Counted from the first letter of the stretch, positions 1 through 7,398 are shown. The stretch: DNA of 64,000 bases from Parasutterella secunda (GCF_023336895.1 NZ_JAMBLT010000008.1:1-64000); one strand, 5' to 3'. Notes: generated by a model not told the origin, from the sequence alone. Numbers and translations are program-made.

Positions 1-1
1 A

Positions 2-169
2 CAAACTGGTGTTTTCAGCATTTCAAAAGATAACGCCGTTGTTGTTGGTGGCGGCACGTATTCTCTTAAATATTTACTGTTTGATGCTAATAAGGACAAC
101 GAACAGTTTGGGAAATCAACGACATTTCAACCTTCAAGTTCTTATGCTCTTATTATCATCAAAGAATAA
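2..169 (+). CDS. phage tail fibre protein, C-terminal end (partial, enters from left edge)
   Basis: An open frame runs from the first bases of the window to a TAA at 167-169 and encodes 55 residues. The end of the protein (…QPSSSYALIIIKE) has the QP…SxxLxIIK pattern I know from C-termini of phage tail fibres and host-specificity proteins. The same frame aligns without gaps over 54 residues with the minus-strand fragment at 142-417: both start (T/S)G(V/A)FS(I/V)S and both end TxQPxxxYxLxII(K/R). The two genes converge and overlap by 28 bp. The N-terminal, virion-attached part must lie left of the window. The role is receptor binding (family knowledge). That it is one phase of a switchable fibre is inference. 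Confidence 0.7.
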   Translation, partial: QTGVFSISKDNAVVVGGGTYSLKYLLFDANKDNEQFGKSTTFQPSSSYALIIIKE

Positions 170-417
170 CCGGCATAGGGTTGCACTGTATTGCAATCGT
201 AAATTGAGTTTGATGCGGAAGCATTAAAAGTAAATTTCGGTCTTGTATTCATGTATTCATATGACTCGCCTCTACCGCCTCCATCAGAGACGGAAAATGC
301 TCCGCTACCTTCATTATCTGATCCGGTATGTCGGGTATAAACAATGAACTCGCCACTGATATTAGGACTTGAATTGCCGATAAAAATCTCCGTGCCAAAC
401 ACTACTTTTATGAGTGC
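142..417 (-). pseudogene. alternative (silent) tail-fibre C-terminus in inverted orientation
   Basis: This minus-strand frame is open from just after a TAA at 418-420 to its own stop at 142-144. It has no convincing start of its own; a GTG at 402 has no ribosome site and lies inside an inverted repeat. Its last 54 residues align gap-free with the plus-strand fibre end at 2-169, and it carries about 35 further residues upstream. A headless C-terminal fragment convergent with, and overlapping, a homologous C-terminus is the layout of shufflon and Mu G-segment cassettes, where inversion joins the silent end to a constant N-terminus. I read it as a reserve cassette, not as decay. The alternative is a relic left by recombination. 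Confidence 0.6.
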
Positions 418-434
418 TTAGCACAGAGATTTTT
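382..434. repeat. 22-bp imperfect inverted repeat, candidate recombination site or terminator
   Basis: Bases 382-403 and the reverse complement of 413-434 agree at 19 of 22 positions, with a 9-nt centre (404-412). As RNA the three mismatches on the minus-strand transcript become G·U pairs. A-tracts and T-tracts flank it on both strands, so it could be a bidirectional terminator for the recombinase gene that stops at 476. It also sits exactly at the upstream end of the inverted fibre cassette, and contains GTGCCAA at 392-398, which I recall as the core of the R64 shufflon sfx site. The flanking sfx arm is not present. Confidence 0.6.
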
Positions 435-475
435 GAGCATACTTATGAAAATGAATAAATAAAATCAATGAGAAA

Positions 476-1606
476 TCATAAAAGTCCAGCACTTTCAGCA
501 CAGTCTTTTATGTAAGAGCACCATTGCTCAAGAATTTTTCGTCTTGCGTCTAGGAAATCAGATCGTTGGTACGCTCGATAAACGGGATCAATCGCCTTGT
601 GAGCTAAGCACTCTTCTGCTACGTCATGCATGACTCCTTGATCGGCCAACCATGATCTGGCGACTGAGCGCAATCCGTGAGCTACGAGTTTTCCCTTTAA
701 CTCAGAATTGTGTAACCACTTTGCCAAAGCTTGTTTTGAAATGTGATCACCTGAAAGTCGACCGGCGAACATGTACTTTGATCGTGGATGTGGAGAAAAT
801 TCGGATTCTCTTTTGATTAGATCAAGCATGAACGGCGTTAGCGGTACTCTGTGCTGACGCTTCATCTTCATTTCTGAAGCGGGAATGACAAGGACATCGG
901 ATTCAATCCATGATTTTTGGATTTTTGCTATTTCGCCTGGACGCAGCATTGAGCACAACGAGAAAAGGAAATAATTTTGAAGTCTGGGATTTGCCTGTTT
1001 GATGACTTTGAATACCTCGGGTAATTCTCGCCAGTCAACGGCTGGCATAGGTTTTACGATAGGAGACGGGAAAACTCGGGATAATCGACTGATGGGGTTG
1101 TGATCAATGTAACCTGCACAGACAGCCAGATCCATGATTTCTCTGAATCGTAATAGTGTTCGTTTTAGAGTTTGGAGTTTATTTTGATCTTCGATCTTTG
1201 AAGCAATTTTGATAATTAAAGGCGCTGTGATTTCATCTAGCTGCCGGTCTCGTATGTACTTCATGATGTACCTGTCGAGCCGGCTTTTTTCGTCTTTGTA
1301 AGAAACGATTCGACCTCGTTTCAGGTTTTTCCACAGCCGGTATGCATCGTTGACAGTGTATCCGGACACAGGATCAACAGCATATTGCTTTTGTTTCTTA
1401 CGAGCGAGCGCTTTTGCTTGAGCCAGGGACAAATCGGGGAAGTGACCTAATGTGACATCTTTGATCTTTCCGTTTTGACAAATTCTAAGGACAAAGGACT
1501 TTTTACCGCTCGGGTGGACCCTGAGCGTCAATCCCTTGTCTAGCGTTAAAACATATCTTTTTTCACGGGGCAGTAAAGCCCCTATTTTTTTGGAGTTGAA
1601 ACTCAT
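476..1606 (-). CDS. tyrosine recombinase, candidate tail-fibre invertase (Rci-like role)
   Basis: A 376-residue tyrosine recombinase with an N-terminal arm-binding region (about 1-80), a central core-binding region (about 85-185) and a C-terminal catalytic domain. The expected residues are visible: R222 in LRPGEIA, the K region near 247-249, H310 and R313 in HGLR, H336 in LAHK, and nucleophile Y346 in AYQR. The P4-type ending RR…WCSYI is present. The ATG at 1606 follows an AGGTGA ribosome site. It lies between the fibre C-termini and the fibre assembly gene, while a second recombinase holds the normal integrase position beside tRNA-Pro. That location makes a DNA-inversion role more likely than phage integration (inference). 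It could also be a second, invading integrase. Confidence 0.8.
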   Translation of the reverse strand: MSFNSKKIGALLPREKRYVLTLDKGLTLRVHPSGKKSFVLRICQNGKIKDVTLGHFPDLSLAQAKALARKKQKQYAVDPVSGYTVNDAYRLWKNLKRGRIVSYKDEKSRLDRYIMKYIRDRQLDEITAPLIIKIASKIEDQNKLQTLKRTLLRFREIMDLAVCAGYIDHNPISRLSRVFPSPIVKPMPAVDWRELPEVFKVIKQANPRLQNYFLFSLCSMLRPGEIAKIQKSWIESDVLVIPASEMKMKRQHRVPLTPFMLDLIKRESEFSPHPRSKYMFAGRLSGDHISKQALAKWLHNSELKGKLVAHGLRSVARSWLADQGVMHDVAEECLAHKAIDPVYRAYQRSDFLDARRKILEQWCSYIKDCAESAGLL

Positions 1607-2207
1607 GTCTTCACCTATGACAAAAATCTTTTACTTTGATGCCGATGGTTATTTCCAAAACATCGGATGGGCACAGTCTGACAAAAAAGGGATGTTATTG
1701 ATGCCTACCAATGCAACGACTGTTGCCCCCAGCCTTGACGAAGCCTATTTCTATAAGTGGGACAAAGAACAAAACGCTTGGCTGGCAGAAAAGAAACCAA
1801 CGGACGCAAGCGAATTGGTCGATCAGGTTGTCGATCATAAGTCTCAGACTCCTCATATGATCGAACTCAGAAAGATTCTGGAAAACCTCACGAAAGACAA
1901 TCCGCGTTACAGAGACGAACGCGGGACGAAAGAAGAAGGCTATCACCACAAAGTCGTTTATATCCCAGAACCGACACAAGACGAAAAAGACCTTGAAGCG
2001 GCCGAGCAAGAAGAACAAGAACTCTTGCAAAAACTTCGGGACACTGACTACATCGCAATCAAAATCGCCGAAGGCGCTGTGGAAGAAGATGAACAAGAGC
2101 GCTACGAAGAAATCAAAGCGCAGCGTAAAGAGTGGCGTGATCAAGTTAATGCACTCAGAGCCTCACAACAGGCTTTAACAGCCAAAATTTCGGAGGCTAA
2201 GGCATGA
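1605..2207 (+). CDS. phage tail-fibre assembly protein (DUF4376-like)
   Basis: About 200 residues from the ATG at 1605, which has GGAG nine bases upstream. The N-terminus (FYFDADGYFQNIGWAQ) and the segment KWDKEQNAWL resemble the beginnings of tail-fibre assembly chaperones. The C-terminal part is highly charged and helical, ending in LRDTDYIAIK…RKEWRDQVNALRASQQ, a pattern typical of DUF4376 and tail-fibre assembly proteins. Such chaperones normally follow their fibre gene directly; here the recombinase gene separates them. Its start codon overlaps that of the divergent recombinase by two bases, so its promoter must lie inside the recombinase gene or further left. Confidence 0.6.
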   Translation: MSSPMTKIFYFDADGYFQNIGWAQSDKKGMLLMPTNATTVAPSLDEAYFYKWDKEQNAWLAEKKPTDASELVDQVVDHKSQTPHMIELRKILENLTKDNPRYRDERGTKEEGYHHKVVYIPEPTQDEKDLEAAEQEEQELLQKLRDTDYIAIKIAEGAVEEDEQERYEEIKAQRKEWRDQVNALRASQQALTAKISEAKA

Positions 2208-2752
2208 CGAAGTTAGTGATTAAATGGGCGCTTCTTGCGCCCGTTTCGCTTTTTATGGCTGTGTTCGCACGGCTTTTGTGTCCTGTCTTGCCGCTTTTTG
2301 CGAATGACGAGGGGTACTTGCCTTCATGGCTGTGGTGGTTTCAAACCCCGTTTGACTCTCTCGATGGCGACCAGGGATCCTGGGAGCGCAACCCCGGCAC
2401 GGATGCATGGAGCACGTATAAGCGTCGGGTTGCATGGCTGTGGCGAAACTCTGCGTATGGCTTCGACATGCGGATCTGCGGGATCGAAGTCGATCCGGAC
2501 ACTGATCGAATTGAAACGATTGGCAATCCAGACATTGGCGACAACACTGGAATTTCAGGGGTGTGTCGTTGGTACGCATACGATGGTGAAACCGAAAAAG
2601 TTATTGCTTGGCAATTCATGTTCGTTCAGCACTACGACTTTCTGAAGTGGCACAAGTGTGTCCGTGTGGGACTTGGCTGGAAGATATGGGCAGAAGACAA
2701 GCTTTATGACGAACCTGCCCAATACTGGCTTTATTTCAATCCTGTTAAGTAA
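2204..2752 (+). CDS. phage protein of the DUF7338 type
   Basis: 182 residues; the ATG overlaps the previous stop (ATGA), so translation is probably coupled. There is an N-terminal hydrophobic segment (about 5-30), then PLFANDEGYLPSWLWWFQTPFDSLDGD and VAWLWRNSAYGF, motifs I recognise from a conserved phage family placed between tail-fibre and lysis genes. Tryptophan content is unusually high. No catalytic function is known to me. The position just upstream of the lysis genes and the membrane segment suggest a membrane-associated late protein. Confidence 0.55.
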   Translation: MTKLVIKWALLAPVSLFMAVFARLLCPVLPLFANDEGYLPSWLWWFQTPFDSLDGDQGSWERNPGTDAWSTYKRRVAWLWRNSAYGFDMRICGIEVDPDTDRIETIGNPDIGDNTGISGVCRWYAYDGETEKVIAWQFMFVQHYDFLKWHKCVRVGLGWKIWAEDKLYDEPAQYWLYFNPVK

Positions 2753-2767
2753 AAAAGGGGAATCAAA

Positions 2768-2968
2768 ATGACGAAAGAAGAACTCAAATCTGCTTTGAAA
2801 GACTTTGGCTCTAAAGGCAAAGAAATCGCTGATGAGCTCTACGAAAAGCTCGAAACTGAGAAAGAGGAACTTGATACAGCGACTCGTCGCAAAGTCCGCT
2901 CTTTCTGGATTTTCGCTTCAGTATGTGCGTTCGGTATCGGACTCGCCGTCGGACATCTGTTTTTCTAA
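2768..2968 (+). CDS. small single-pass membrane protein, phage late region
   Basis: 66 residues: a charged, helical N-terminal half rich in Lys and Glu (about 1-44), followed by one C-terminal membrane helix (about 46-65) ending at VGHLFF. The layout resembles ElaB/YqjD-like tail-anchored proteins. The ribosome site AAGGGG lies eight bases before the ATG. It sits immediately before the holin, so a holin-regulating or antiholin role is possible, but no motif proves this. Confidence 0.5.
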   Translation: MTKEELKSALKDFGSKGKEIADELYEKLETEKEELDTATRRKVRSFWIFASVCAFGIGLAVGHLFF

Positions 2969-2983
2969 TAGCCCGGAGGCGTT

Positions 2984-3487
2984 GTGATAAACGCAGTTTC
3001 AAACTTTTTGCCGCATTCGGCTGACCGGGTAATGATGACTCTGGGCGGAACGGTGGGGGCCATGTTCTCTTTCGCTTTTGGAGACGTTGGCCCTTTGCTT
3101 ATCTGGCTTGCGAGCTTTGTTGTACTCGATTACGTGACGGGGATTCTCGCTGCTGTTCGGAATAACAACTGGAAAAGCCGAGAGCTTTTTTATGGGACGA
3201 TCCGAAAAATCATCATCTTCGTAATGGTGGCTTTGGCTCATGGTCTTGATGTGGCTCTCCACGATTTGATCCACTTTGATTTTGTGCAGTCAATCATCAT
3301 CGTTGCATACATCGCTGGCGAGTTCGGCTCAATCATTGAAAACTTGGAAAAAGGAGGGCTTGGACACGTCGTTCCGCCAGTTTTTAAGCTCGTTCTCGAT
3401 GCGATAAATCTTTACTTAGATAAGCAAGTCGAAAAGCACCTGCCATCGGAGGTCAAAAATGAAACTAAGAAACCTCGGAACTTATGA
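2984..3487 (+). CDS. phage holin (toxin secretion/phage lysis holin type)
   Basis: 167 residues starting at a GTG preceded by GGAGG. There are at least three hydrophobic stretches: about 18-58, including the conserved LLIWLASFVVLDYVTGILAA, about 72-95, and about 100-116. The pattern DYVTGI…GTIRKIIIF…GEFGSIIEN…GL…P is that of the PF05105 holin family. Holins form inner-membrane lesions that release or activate the endolysin. The gene overlaps the lysozyme start by 29 bp. The C-terminus is charged, as expected for a cytoplasmic tail. Confidence 0.8.
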   Translation: MINAVSNFLPHSADRVMMTLGGTVGAMFSFAFGDVGPLLIWLASFVVLDYVTGILAAVRNNNWKSRELFYGTIRKIIIFVMVALAHGLDVALHDLIHFDFVQSIIIVAYIAGEFGSIIENLEKGGLGHVVPPVFKLVLDAINLYLDKQVEKHLPSEVKNETKKPRNL

Positions 3488-3908
3488 ACCCGCTCTCGCA
3501 GTGGGTTTTATTTCGTCTTTTGAGGGCTGCAGGCTGTCTGCTTATAAGTGCTCAGCTGGAGTCTGGACCATTGGCTTTGGTCATACGAAAGGCGTTAAAG
3601 AAGCCGACGTGTGTACCGAAGACCAGGCCAAAGCATGGCTCATTGATGACATCAAAGAGACGCAAACGCTTTTAGCCCATTACGTCAATGTGCCAGTGAC
3701 TCAAAATGAGTTCGTTGCTTTGGTATCTCTTGCATTCAATGTGGGCGTTGGGGCGTTGATGAAGTCGAAACTTCTGAGAAAACTAAACAGCGGTGACAGA
3801 GATGGCGCAGCTGAAGAGTTTCTCGACTTCGATTTGGCGAACGGGAAGCGTCTGGCCGGTCTAACTCGTCGCCGAAAAGCCGAACATGACCTCTTTTTGA
3901 AGGATTGA
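3459..3908 (+). CDS. phage endolysin, T4-type lysozyme (glycoside hydrolase family 24)
   Basis: 149 residues from an ATG with a GGAGG site. It cleaves the MurNAc-GlcNAc bond of peptidoglycan. The catalytic signature E-x8-(D/C)-x5-T reads E22…C31…T37 (FEGCRLSAYK then CSAGVWTIGFGHT), so the usual second Asp is Cys, a variant known from some phage endolysins. The fold markers FVALVSLAFNVG and GLTRRRKAEHDLFL are present near the C-terminus. No signal peptide or SAR segment is evident, so export through the upstream holin is expected. Confidence 0.9.
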   Translation: MKLRNLGTYEPALAVGFISSFEGCRLSAYKCSAGVWTIGFGHTKGVKEADVCTEDQAKAWLIDDIKETQTLLAHYVNVPVTQNEFVALVSLAFNVGVGALMKSKLLRKLNSGDRDGAAEEFLDFDLANGKRLAGLTRRRKAEHDLFLKD

Positions 3909-3910
3909 AA

Positions 3911-4225
3911 ATGAGTACATCTGAAATAAGAGACGAGGCGAGGAAACAGGCAAAGTTCCCGTTCGTTGAACCGTCAAGAGTTGACAACTTGATTGACCGT
4001 ACGGAGTTTTATCGTGTTCCGGACACTGCGACGATGATCTGCAGCATCGTTTTAAAGTCTGGCTTCACGGTAGTCGATCACGCTTCGTGCAAAGATCCCA
4101 GAAACTTTGACGAAGATCTTGCAAAGCGTCTTTCTTTCTCGAAAGCACGAGACAGGATCTTTGCGCTTGAGGCTTATGCAGATGTTGCAAGACCGATTGA
4201 AGCAACTCTTCCAAACATTATCTGA
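3911..4225 (+). CDS. phage Gp49-like conserved protein
   Basis: About 104 residues. I choose the ATG at 3911, because the TTG at 3905 overlaps the lysozyme stop and AGGA lies nine bases before the ATG. The core VPDTATMICSIVLKSGFTVVDHASCKDPRNFD followed by A(R)DRIFALEAYA matches what I know as the phage gp49/gp66 family (PF13876), common near phage lysis genes. Its function is unknown; it is presumably a small cytoplasmic protein. Confidence 0.6.
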   Translation: MSTSEIRDEARKQAKFPFVEPSRVDNLIDRTEFYRVPDTATMICSIVLKSGFTVVDHASCKDPRNFDEDLAKRLSFSKARDRIFALEAYADVARPIEATLPNII

Positions 4226-4227
4226 TC

Positions 4228-4602
4228 ATGACTGAAACATTGAAGATTGGAGGCATCGGTTTCGTGATCGGGCTCATTGTCGCAGCTATCGCTGCTCACA
4301 TTTGCTACGACAAAGGGTTTGATCACGGGATCGCAGAAGCAGAAGCGCGTCAAGCGCTTGCTGTTGAAAGTGCACAAACGGAGGTAAAAAAGGACTATGA
4401 AAAGCGTATTCAAGAGCTTAGTGCTTCTATTGAGCGCCTTCGCTCTGACAATAATCAACGGTTGCGCGAGCTCCACGAGTTCAGTCACGCCAAAACAGAT
4501 TTGGCGACCTGCCGCCGTGACCGACGCGACCTTAGCCGACTGGCGGTGCGAGGTGAAGAGCTACTCAAACGAGCTGACAGCTATCTTGAAGCGCTCAAGT
4601 GA
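4228..4602 (+). CDS. Rz-like i-spanin
   Basis: 124 residues: an N-terminal membrane anchor (about 7-26) and then a long charged, coiled-coil periplasmic region with heptad-like Leu and Ala spacing. This is the layout of inner-membrane spanins, which pair with the outer-membrane lipoprotein Rz1 to fuse the membranes in the last step of phage lysis. Rz1 is encoded inside this gene in another frame (4397-4609), which strongly supports the call. It follows the Gp49-like gene by two bases. Confidence 0.8.
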   Translation: MTETLKIGGIGFVIGLIVAAIAAHICYDKGFDHGIAEAEARQALAVESAQTEVKKDYEKRIQELSASIERLRSDNNQRLRELHEFSHAKTDLATCRRDRRDLSRLAVRGEELLKRADSYLEALK

Positions 4603-4609
4603 AAAATAG
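4397..4609 (+). CDS. Rz1-like o-spanin lipoprotein embedded in the Rz gene
   Basis: 70 residues, read in a different frame within the Rz gene and ending seven bases beyond it. The N-terminus is a lipoprotein signal: KSVFKSL, then a hydrophobic stretch, then a lipobox I-N-G-C with the lipidated Cys at position 23. The mature part is short and contains SSTSSVTPKQIW, in line with the small, Pro/Ser-rich Rz1 type. Outer-membrane lipoprotein that bridges to Rz in lysis. A GGAGG-like site (ACGGAGGT) lies upstream of the ATG. Confidence 0.8.
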   Translation: MKSVFKSLVLLLSAFALTIINGCASSTSSVTPKQIWRPAAVTDATLADWRCEVKSYSNELTAILKRSSEK

Positions 4610-4640
4610 TCACCCGCTCTGTTTTACATCGGGATCTGCT

Positions 4641-4668
4641 AAAAAGTCGGGGCATTCGCTCCGACTTC
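4641..4668 (-). terminator. intrinsic terminator of the integrase gene
   Basis: Nine-bp stem (4644-4652 with 4659-4667, one G·U), six-nt loop, and a T5 run at 4645-4641 on the minus strand. It lies just past the integrase stop at 4674 and between convergent genes. Confidence 0.65.
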
Positions 4669-4673
4669 ACAAT

Positions 4674-6038
4674 CTATTCAATACCAAGCCAGGCTTTCTG
4701 CTCAGGCGTCAACTTTGAACAGCAGAACTTGGCCCATTCATCGTAAACAATCCTCATATCACCGAGTGCTTGCTCGCGGTCATAAGCGCATTGATAGCTT
4801 TCATTTCTGTGATCGAGGCAACTCTCTCTTAAATCCCTCGAAAACTCTGGATGCCCGTATCGGCTGGCGTCTTTTGCCCAAGTGTTGAATGTCGCACGAC
4901 TTAACCCGTGCTGGGTGACTATCTTTGGGGTCCCAAGCCTTGTTTTTTGATCAGGGTCGACCCAGCCGACACCGTCTTCTTTCACTTTCCTTTCATGCAT
5001 CCGTTTAATGCAAGCTCGGAAAGCGTCGAGCGAGTGAGGGGCAAGTTTCCCTCTATTTATATTAGGGAAGATGAGATCCGAGTCCATGAATCGGGGAGCG
5101 GTTCGCAAAAGACCGTAAGCCGCCGCAGAAAGCGGAGTTTTTCGGTCAAATGGTATCGTTTGCTTCTTCATCTTCATGCGCTCGCGCGGGATAAGATGAA
5201 TCCACTGGCCGTCTTCTTTTACGATTTCTGACCATGTTGCCTCTCTTGCCGTCGTGTTTCTCGCCGAAGTAAGTATTGCGAAGGCAAGTGCTCGAGCAGT
5301 TTGAGAATTTGGCACAACATCAATTAGTGCCTTGAAAAAGTCAGGCATTTGCTTGACCGGCAATGCTGCCTCGTGACTGCTTTCTGGTCTTTGAAGAGGA
5401 AGAAGATCCTCAAGTTTCCCGCCTTTGATTTGTGCAGGATTTAGCATGACGGGGATTAAATCGTTTCTCATGCCCCAGTCAAAAGCATTTTTCATGTCTG
5501 AGAGAATGCGTTCAGGCGTGTCAATCATCGTCTGCCACTTTTCTGACAGCTCTTCCGCTAAACGCTCGGCAGTGATGCTTTCAGCCGGGCTAGTCAAAAG
5601 ATCTTCAGAAAGGTGATTTCTGCAGAATCCATCCCAAACCCACTCGCGGGGCTTTCTTTCGTTTTGCCACTTTCCGCGTGCTTCATTGAACCGAATCCAC
5701 TGATAGACAAGCTCTTTGACTGTTATCTTGTCGGACTCAGGAGTCTTCTTCAGAGAATCCTGTTTTTTCTTTTCTTCTTCAGCTGGGTCAATGCCTTGTT
5801 TTATTTGAGCCTTCCAGTCTGCGGCTTTTTTAAATGCTTCACTCAAAGAGAGCTTCGGGTATCTTCCAAGCGGAAAGACTCGTTTAGTTGCTCTGTCAAT
5901 CAGCACAAAATATTTTCCAATTGTGCCGTCAGCAAGTGGTCTCACTCTAATGTATAGCCCAGGAACGACCCCGCAGGCGGTGTCTTTTGTGATTGTCCTG
6001 AGCTTTTTTTCTGTCATGCGCTCAGCTATTTTCGGCAT
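4674..6038 (-). CDS. prophage tyrosine integrase
   Basis: 454 residues of the P4/bacteriophage integrase family. The N-terminal DUF4102-like arm-binding domain (about 1-90) contains GLYIRVRP and FPLGRYPKLSLSEA. The catalytic domain shows R260 in LTSARNTTAREATW, H377 and R381 in HGLSRATF, H410 in LDHR, and nucleophile Y419 in AYDREQAL, followed by WAKFC. Its 5' end faces the 3' end of tRNA-Pro 244 bp away, the classic position of an integrase beside its attachment site. It should catalyse integration and excision of this prophage. The HGLSR spacing differs from the more usual HGxR but is seen in related integrases. Confidence 0.88.
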   Translation of the reverse strand: MPKIAERMTEKKLRTITKDTACGVVPGLYIRVRPLADGTIGKYFVLIDRATKRVFPLGRYPKLSLSEAFKKAADWKAQIKQGIDPAEEEKKKQDSLKKTPESDKITVKELVYQWIRFNEARGKWQNERKPREWVWDGFCRNHLSEDLLTSPAESITAERLAEELSEKWQTMIDTPERILSDMKNAFDWGMRNDLIPVMLNPAQIKGGKLEDLLPLQRPESSHEAALPVKQMPDFFKALIDVVPNSQTARALAFAILTSARNTTAREATWSEIVKEDGQWIHLIPRERMKMKKQTIPFDRKTPLSAAAYGLLRTAPRFMDSDLIFPNINRGKLAPHSLDAFRACIKRMHERKVKEDGVGWVDPDQKTRLGTPKIVTQHGLSRATFNTWAKDASRYGHPEFSRDLRESCLDHRNESYQCAYDREQALGDMRIVYDEWAKFCCSKLTPEQKAWLGIE

Positions 6039-6061
6039 GTTTTTCTCCCAAGGTGCCCTTT

Positions 6062-6124
6062 ATGCTCCCAATAAATCCGGAAAATTTTATCTTTTTTGCT
6101 CCCTGGCGATTCCATTGGGAGCAT
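6062..6124. promoter_or_regulatory. TGCTCCC repeats upstream of the integrase, candidate arm-type or operator sites
   Basis: A perfect 11-bp inverted repeat (ATGCTCCCAAT at 6062-6072, complement at 6114-6124) with a third TGCTCCC at 6098-6104. It lies directly before the integrase gene and near the att site, where integrase arm sites, excisionase sites or an integrase operator are expected. Confidence 0.45.
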
Positions 6125-6240
6125 CTATGGTAGCAAAAACCACGAGCTTGAGACAAAGAATATAGACACGAGACAACGCAAGATAGACTATATTGTTTCA
6201 ATAGAAGGCCTGGAAACAGGGGAAGGCTTAGAACGAGACA

Positions 6241-6269
6241 ATAAAAAAAGCGATCTGACAACAGATCGC
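6241..6269 (-). terminator. terminator downstream of tRNA-Pro
   Basis: On the minus strand, GCGATCTG, loop TTGT, CAGATCGC and then seven T. It begins 12 bases after the tRNA 3' end and ends the ispB-tRNA transcript. Confidence 0.85.
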
Positions 6270-6279
6270 AATTTTGAAA

Positions 6280-6358
<79 letters not shown>

Positions 6359-6371
6359 ACAATCACCATCA

Positions 6372-7379
6372 TTAAGCCTTGCGCTCAACAACGAAGGACA
6401 GCAATTCTATCAGAGAATTTTTGAAAATGGAAGGGGGAAGAACATCGAGTGCTAACTTTCCTTTTTCAAGTTCCATTTCCGCTCGTGCTTTGCAATGCTC
6501 AATGGCCCCACTAGCTTGAATAATTTGAGAAATTTTCTCAAAGTCGCCGTGGCCGTCACGAATGGCCTTTTCGATAAAAGCACGATCCTGCTCGTTGGCA
6601 GCCTGCATTGCATAAATGACTGGCAGCGTGACCTTCCCTTCTTCAAAATCAGCACCGATTTGTTTTCCGCTCTCTGTAGGATTGCCGGAGTAGTCCAGAA
6701 TATCATCGGCGATTTGGAAAGCATTGCCGAGAGCCATTGTGTAGTTTACGAGCGCTTCTTCAGCCTCTTTAGAAGCTCCGGCGAGAGCACTGGCCATTTC
6801 CGCTGCAGCGGCAAAAAGTACCGAAGTCTTTCTTTCAATGACTTTGAGATAACGAGCCTCATCGACACTGGGATCGTGAGCGTTTTTCATTTGAATAACT
6901 TCGCCTTCACTTAACGTGTTGGCAGCACTGGCAAGAGCTTGCATAACCCGTAAATTGCCGATGCGAATCATCATTTCAAACGAGCGGGTGTACATGAAGT
7001 CACCTACCAATACCGCGACGCTATTGCCCCATTTTGCGTTGGCGGTCGGTCGTCCTCTTCTCATCATGCCTTCATCCACGACGTCGTCATGCATCAACGT
7101 AGCCGTATGAAGCATTTCGATGGTCGCACCGAGTTCTCGATGATCGTTGCCGCTGTACCCTAAAGCTTTTGCCATGAGCATTAAAAGCGCAGGGCGCATA
7201 CGTTTGCCGCCGGCTTGTGTGATGTAGGAGCCGATTTCCGTGATTGTCGGGCTTTGGCTATGGGCAAATTCCCGAGCAAGGATGTCGTTGACGGCTTTGA
7301 GATCCTCGGCGATGGGAGCGAGGACTGTTTGAGCAGATTTCTTGATAGAAGAGGTATTCGATGTCATAGTGTGGCTCAT
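6372..7379 (-). CDS. ispB: octaprenyl diphosphate synthase
   Basis: About 335 residues. A trans-polyprenyl synthase that adds isopentenyl diphosphate units to make the ubiquinone/menaquinone side chain. Both aspartate-rich motifs are visible (LMHDDVVDEGMMRRG and FQIADDILDYSG), as well as GGKRMRP in the N-terminal third. I prefer the ATG at 7379; a TTG at 7400 lies in the preceding terminator, and the ATG at 7367 lacks a ribosome site. The tRNA-Pro gene follows at once. In relatives ispB usually stands next to rplU; here a phosphate transporter separates them. Confidence 0.92.
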   Translation of the reverse strand: MSHTMTSNTSSIKKSAQTVLAPIAEDLKAVNDILAREFAHSQSPTITEIGSYITQAGGKRMRPALLMLMAKALGYSGNDHRELGATIEMLHTATLMHDDVVDEGMMRRGRPTANAKWGNSVAVLVGDFMYTRSFEMMIRIGNLRVMQALASAANTLSEGEVIQMKNAHDPSVDEARYLKVIERKTSVLFAAAAEMASALAGASKEAEEALVNYTMALGNAFQIADDILDYSGNPTESGKQIGADFEEGKVTLPVIYAMQAANEQDRAFIEKAIRDGHGDFEKISQIIQASGAIEHCKARAEMELEKGKLALDVLPPSIFKNSLIELLSFVVERKA

Positions 7380-7398
7380 TATACCCACGAACTCCGAC

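Noticed and set aside
9-227. Plus-strand frame of 72 codons at the left edge
   Set aside because: It overlaps the tail-fibre frame in another phase and shows no homology; the fibre frame ending at 169 is supported by alignment with the inverted copy.
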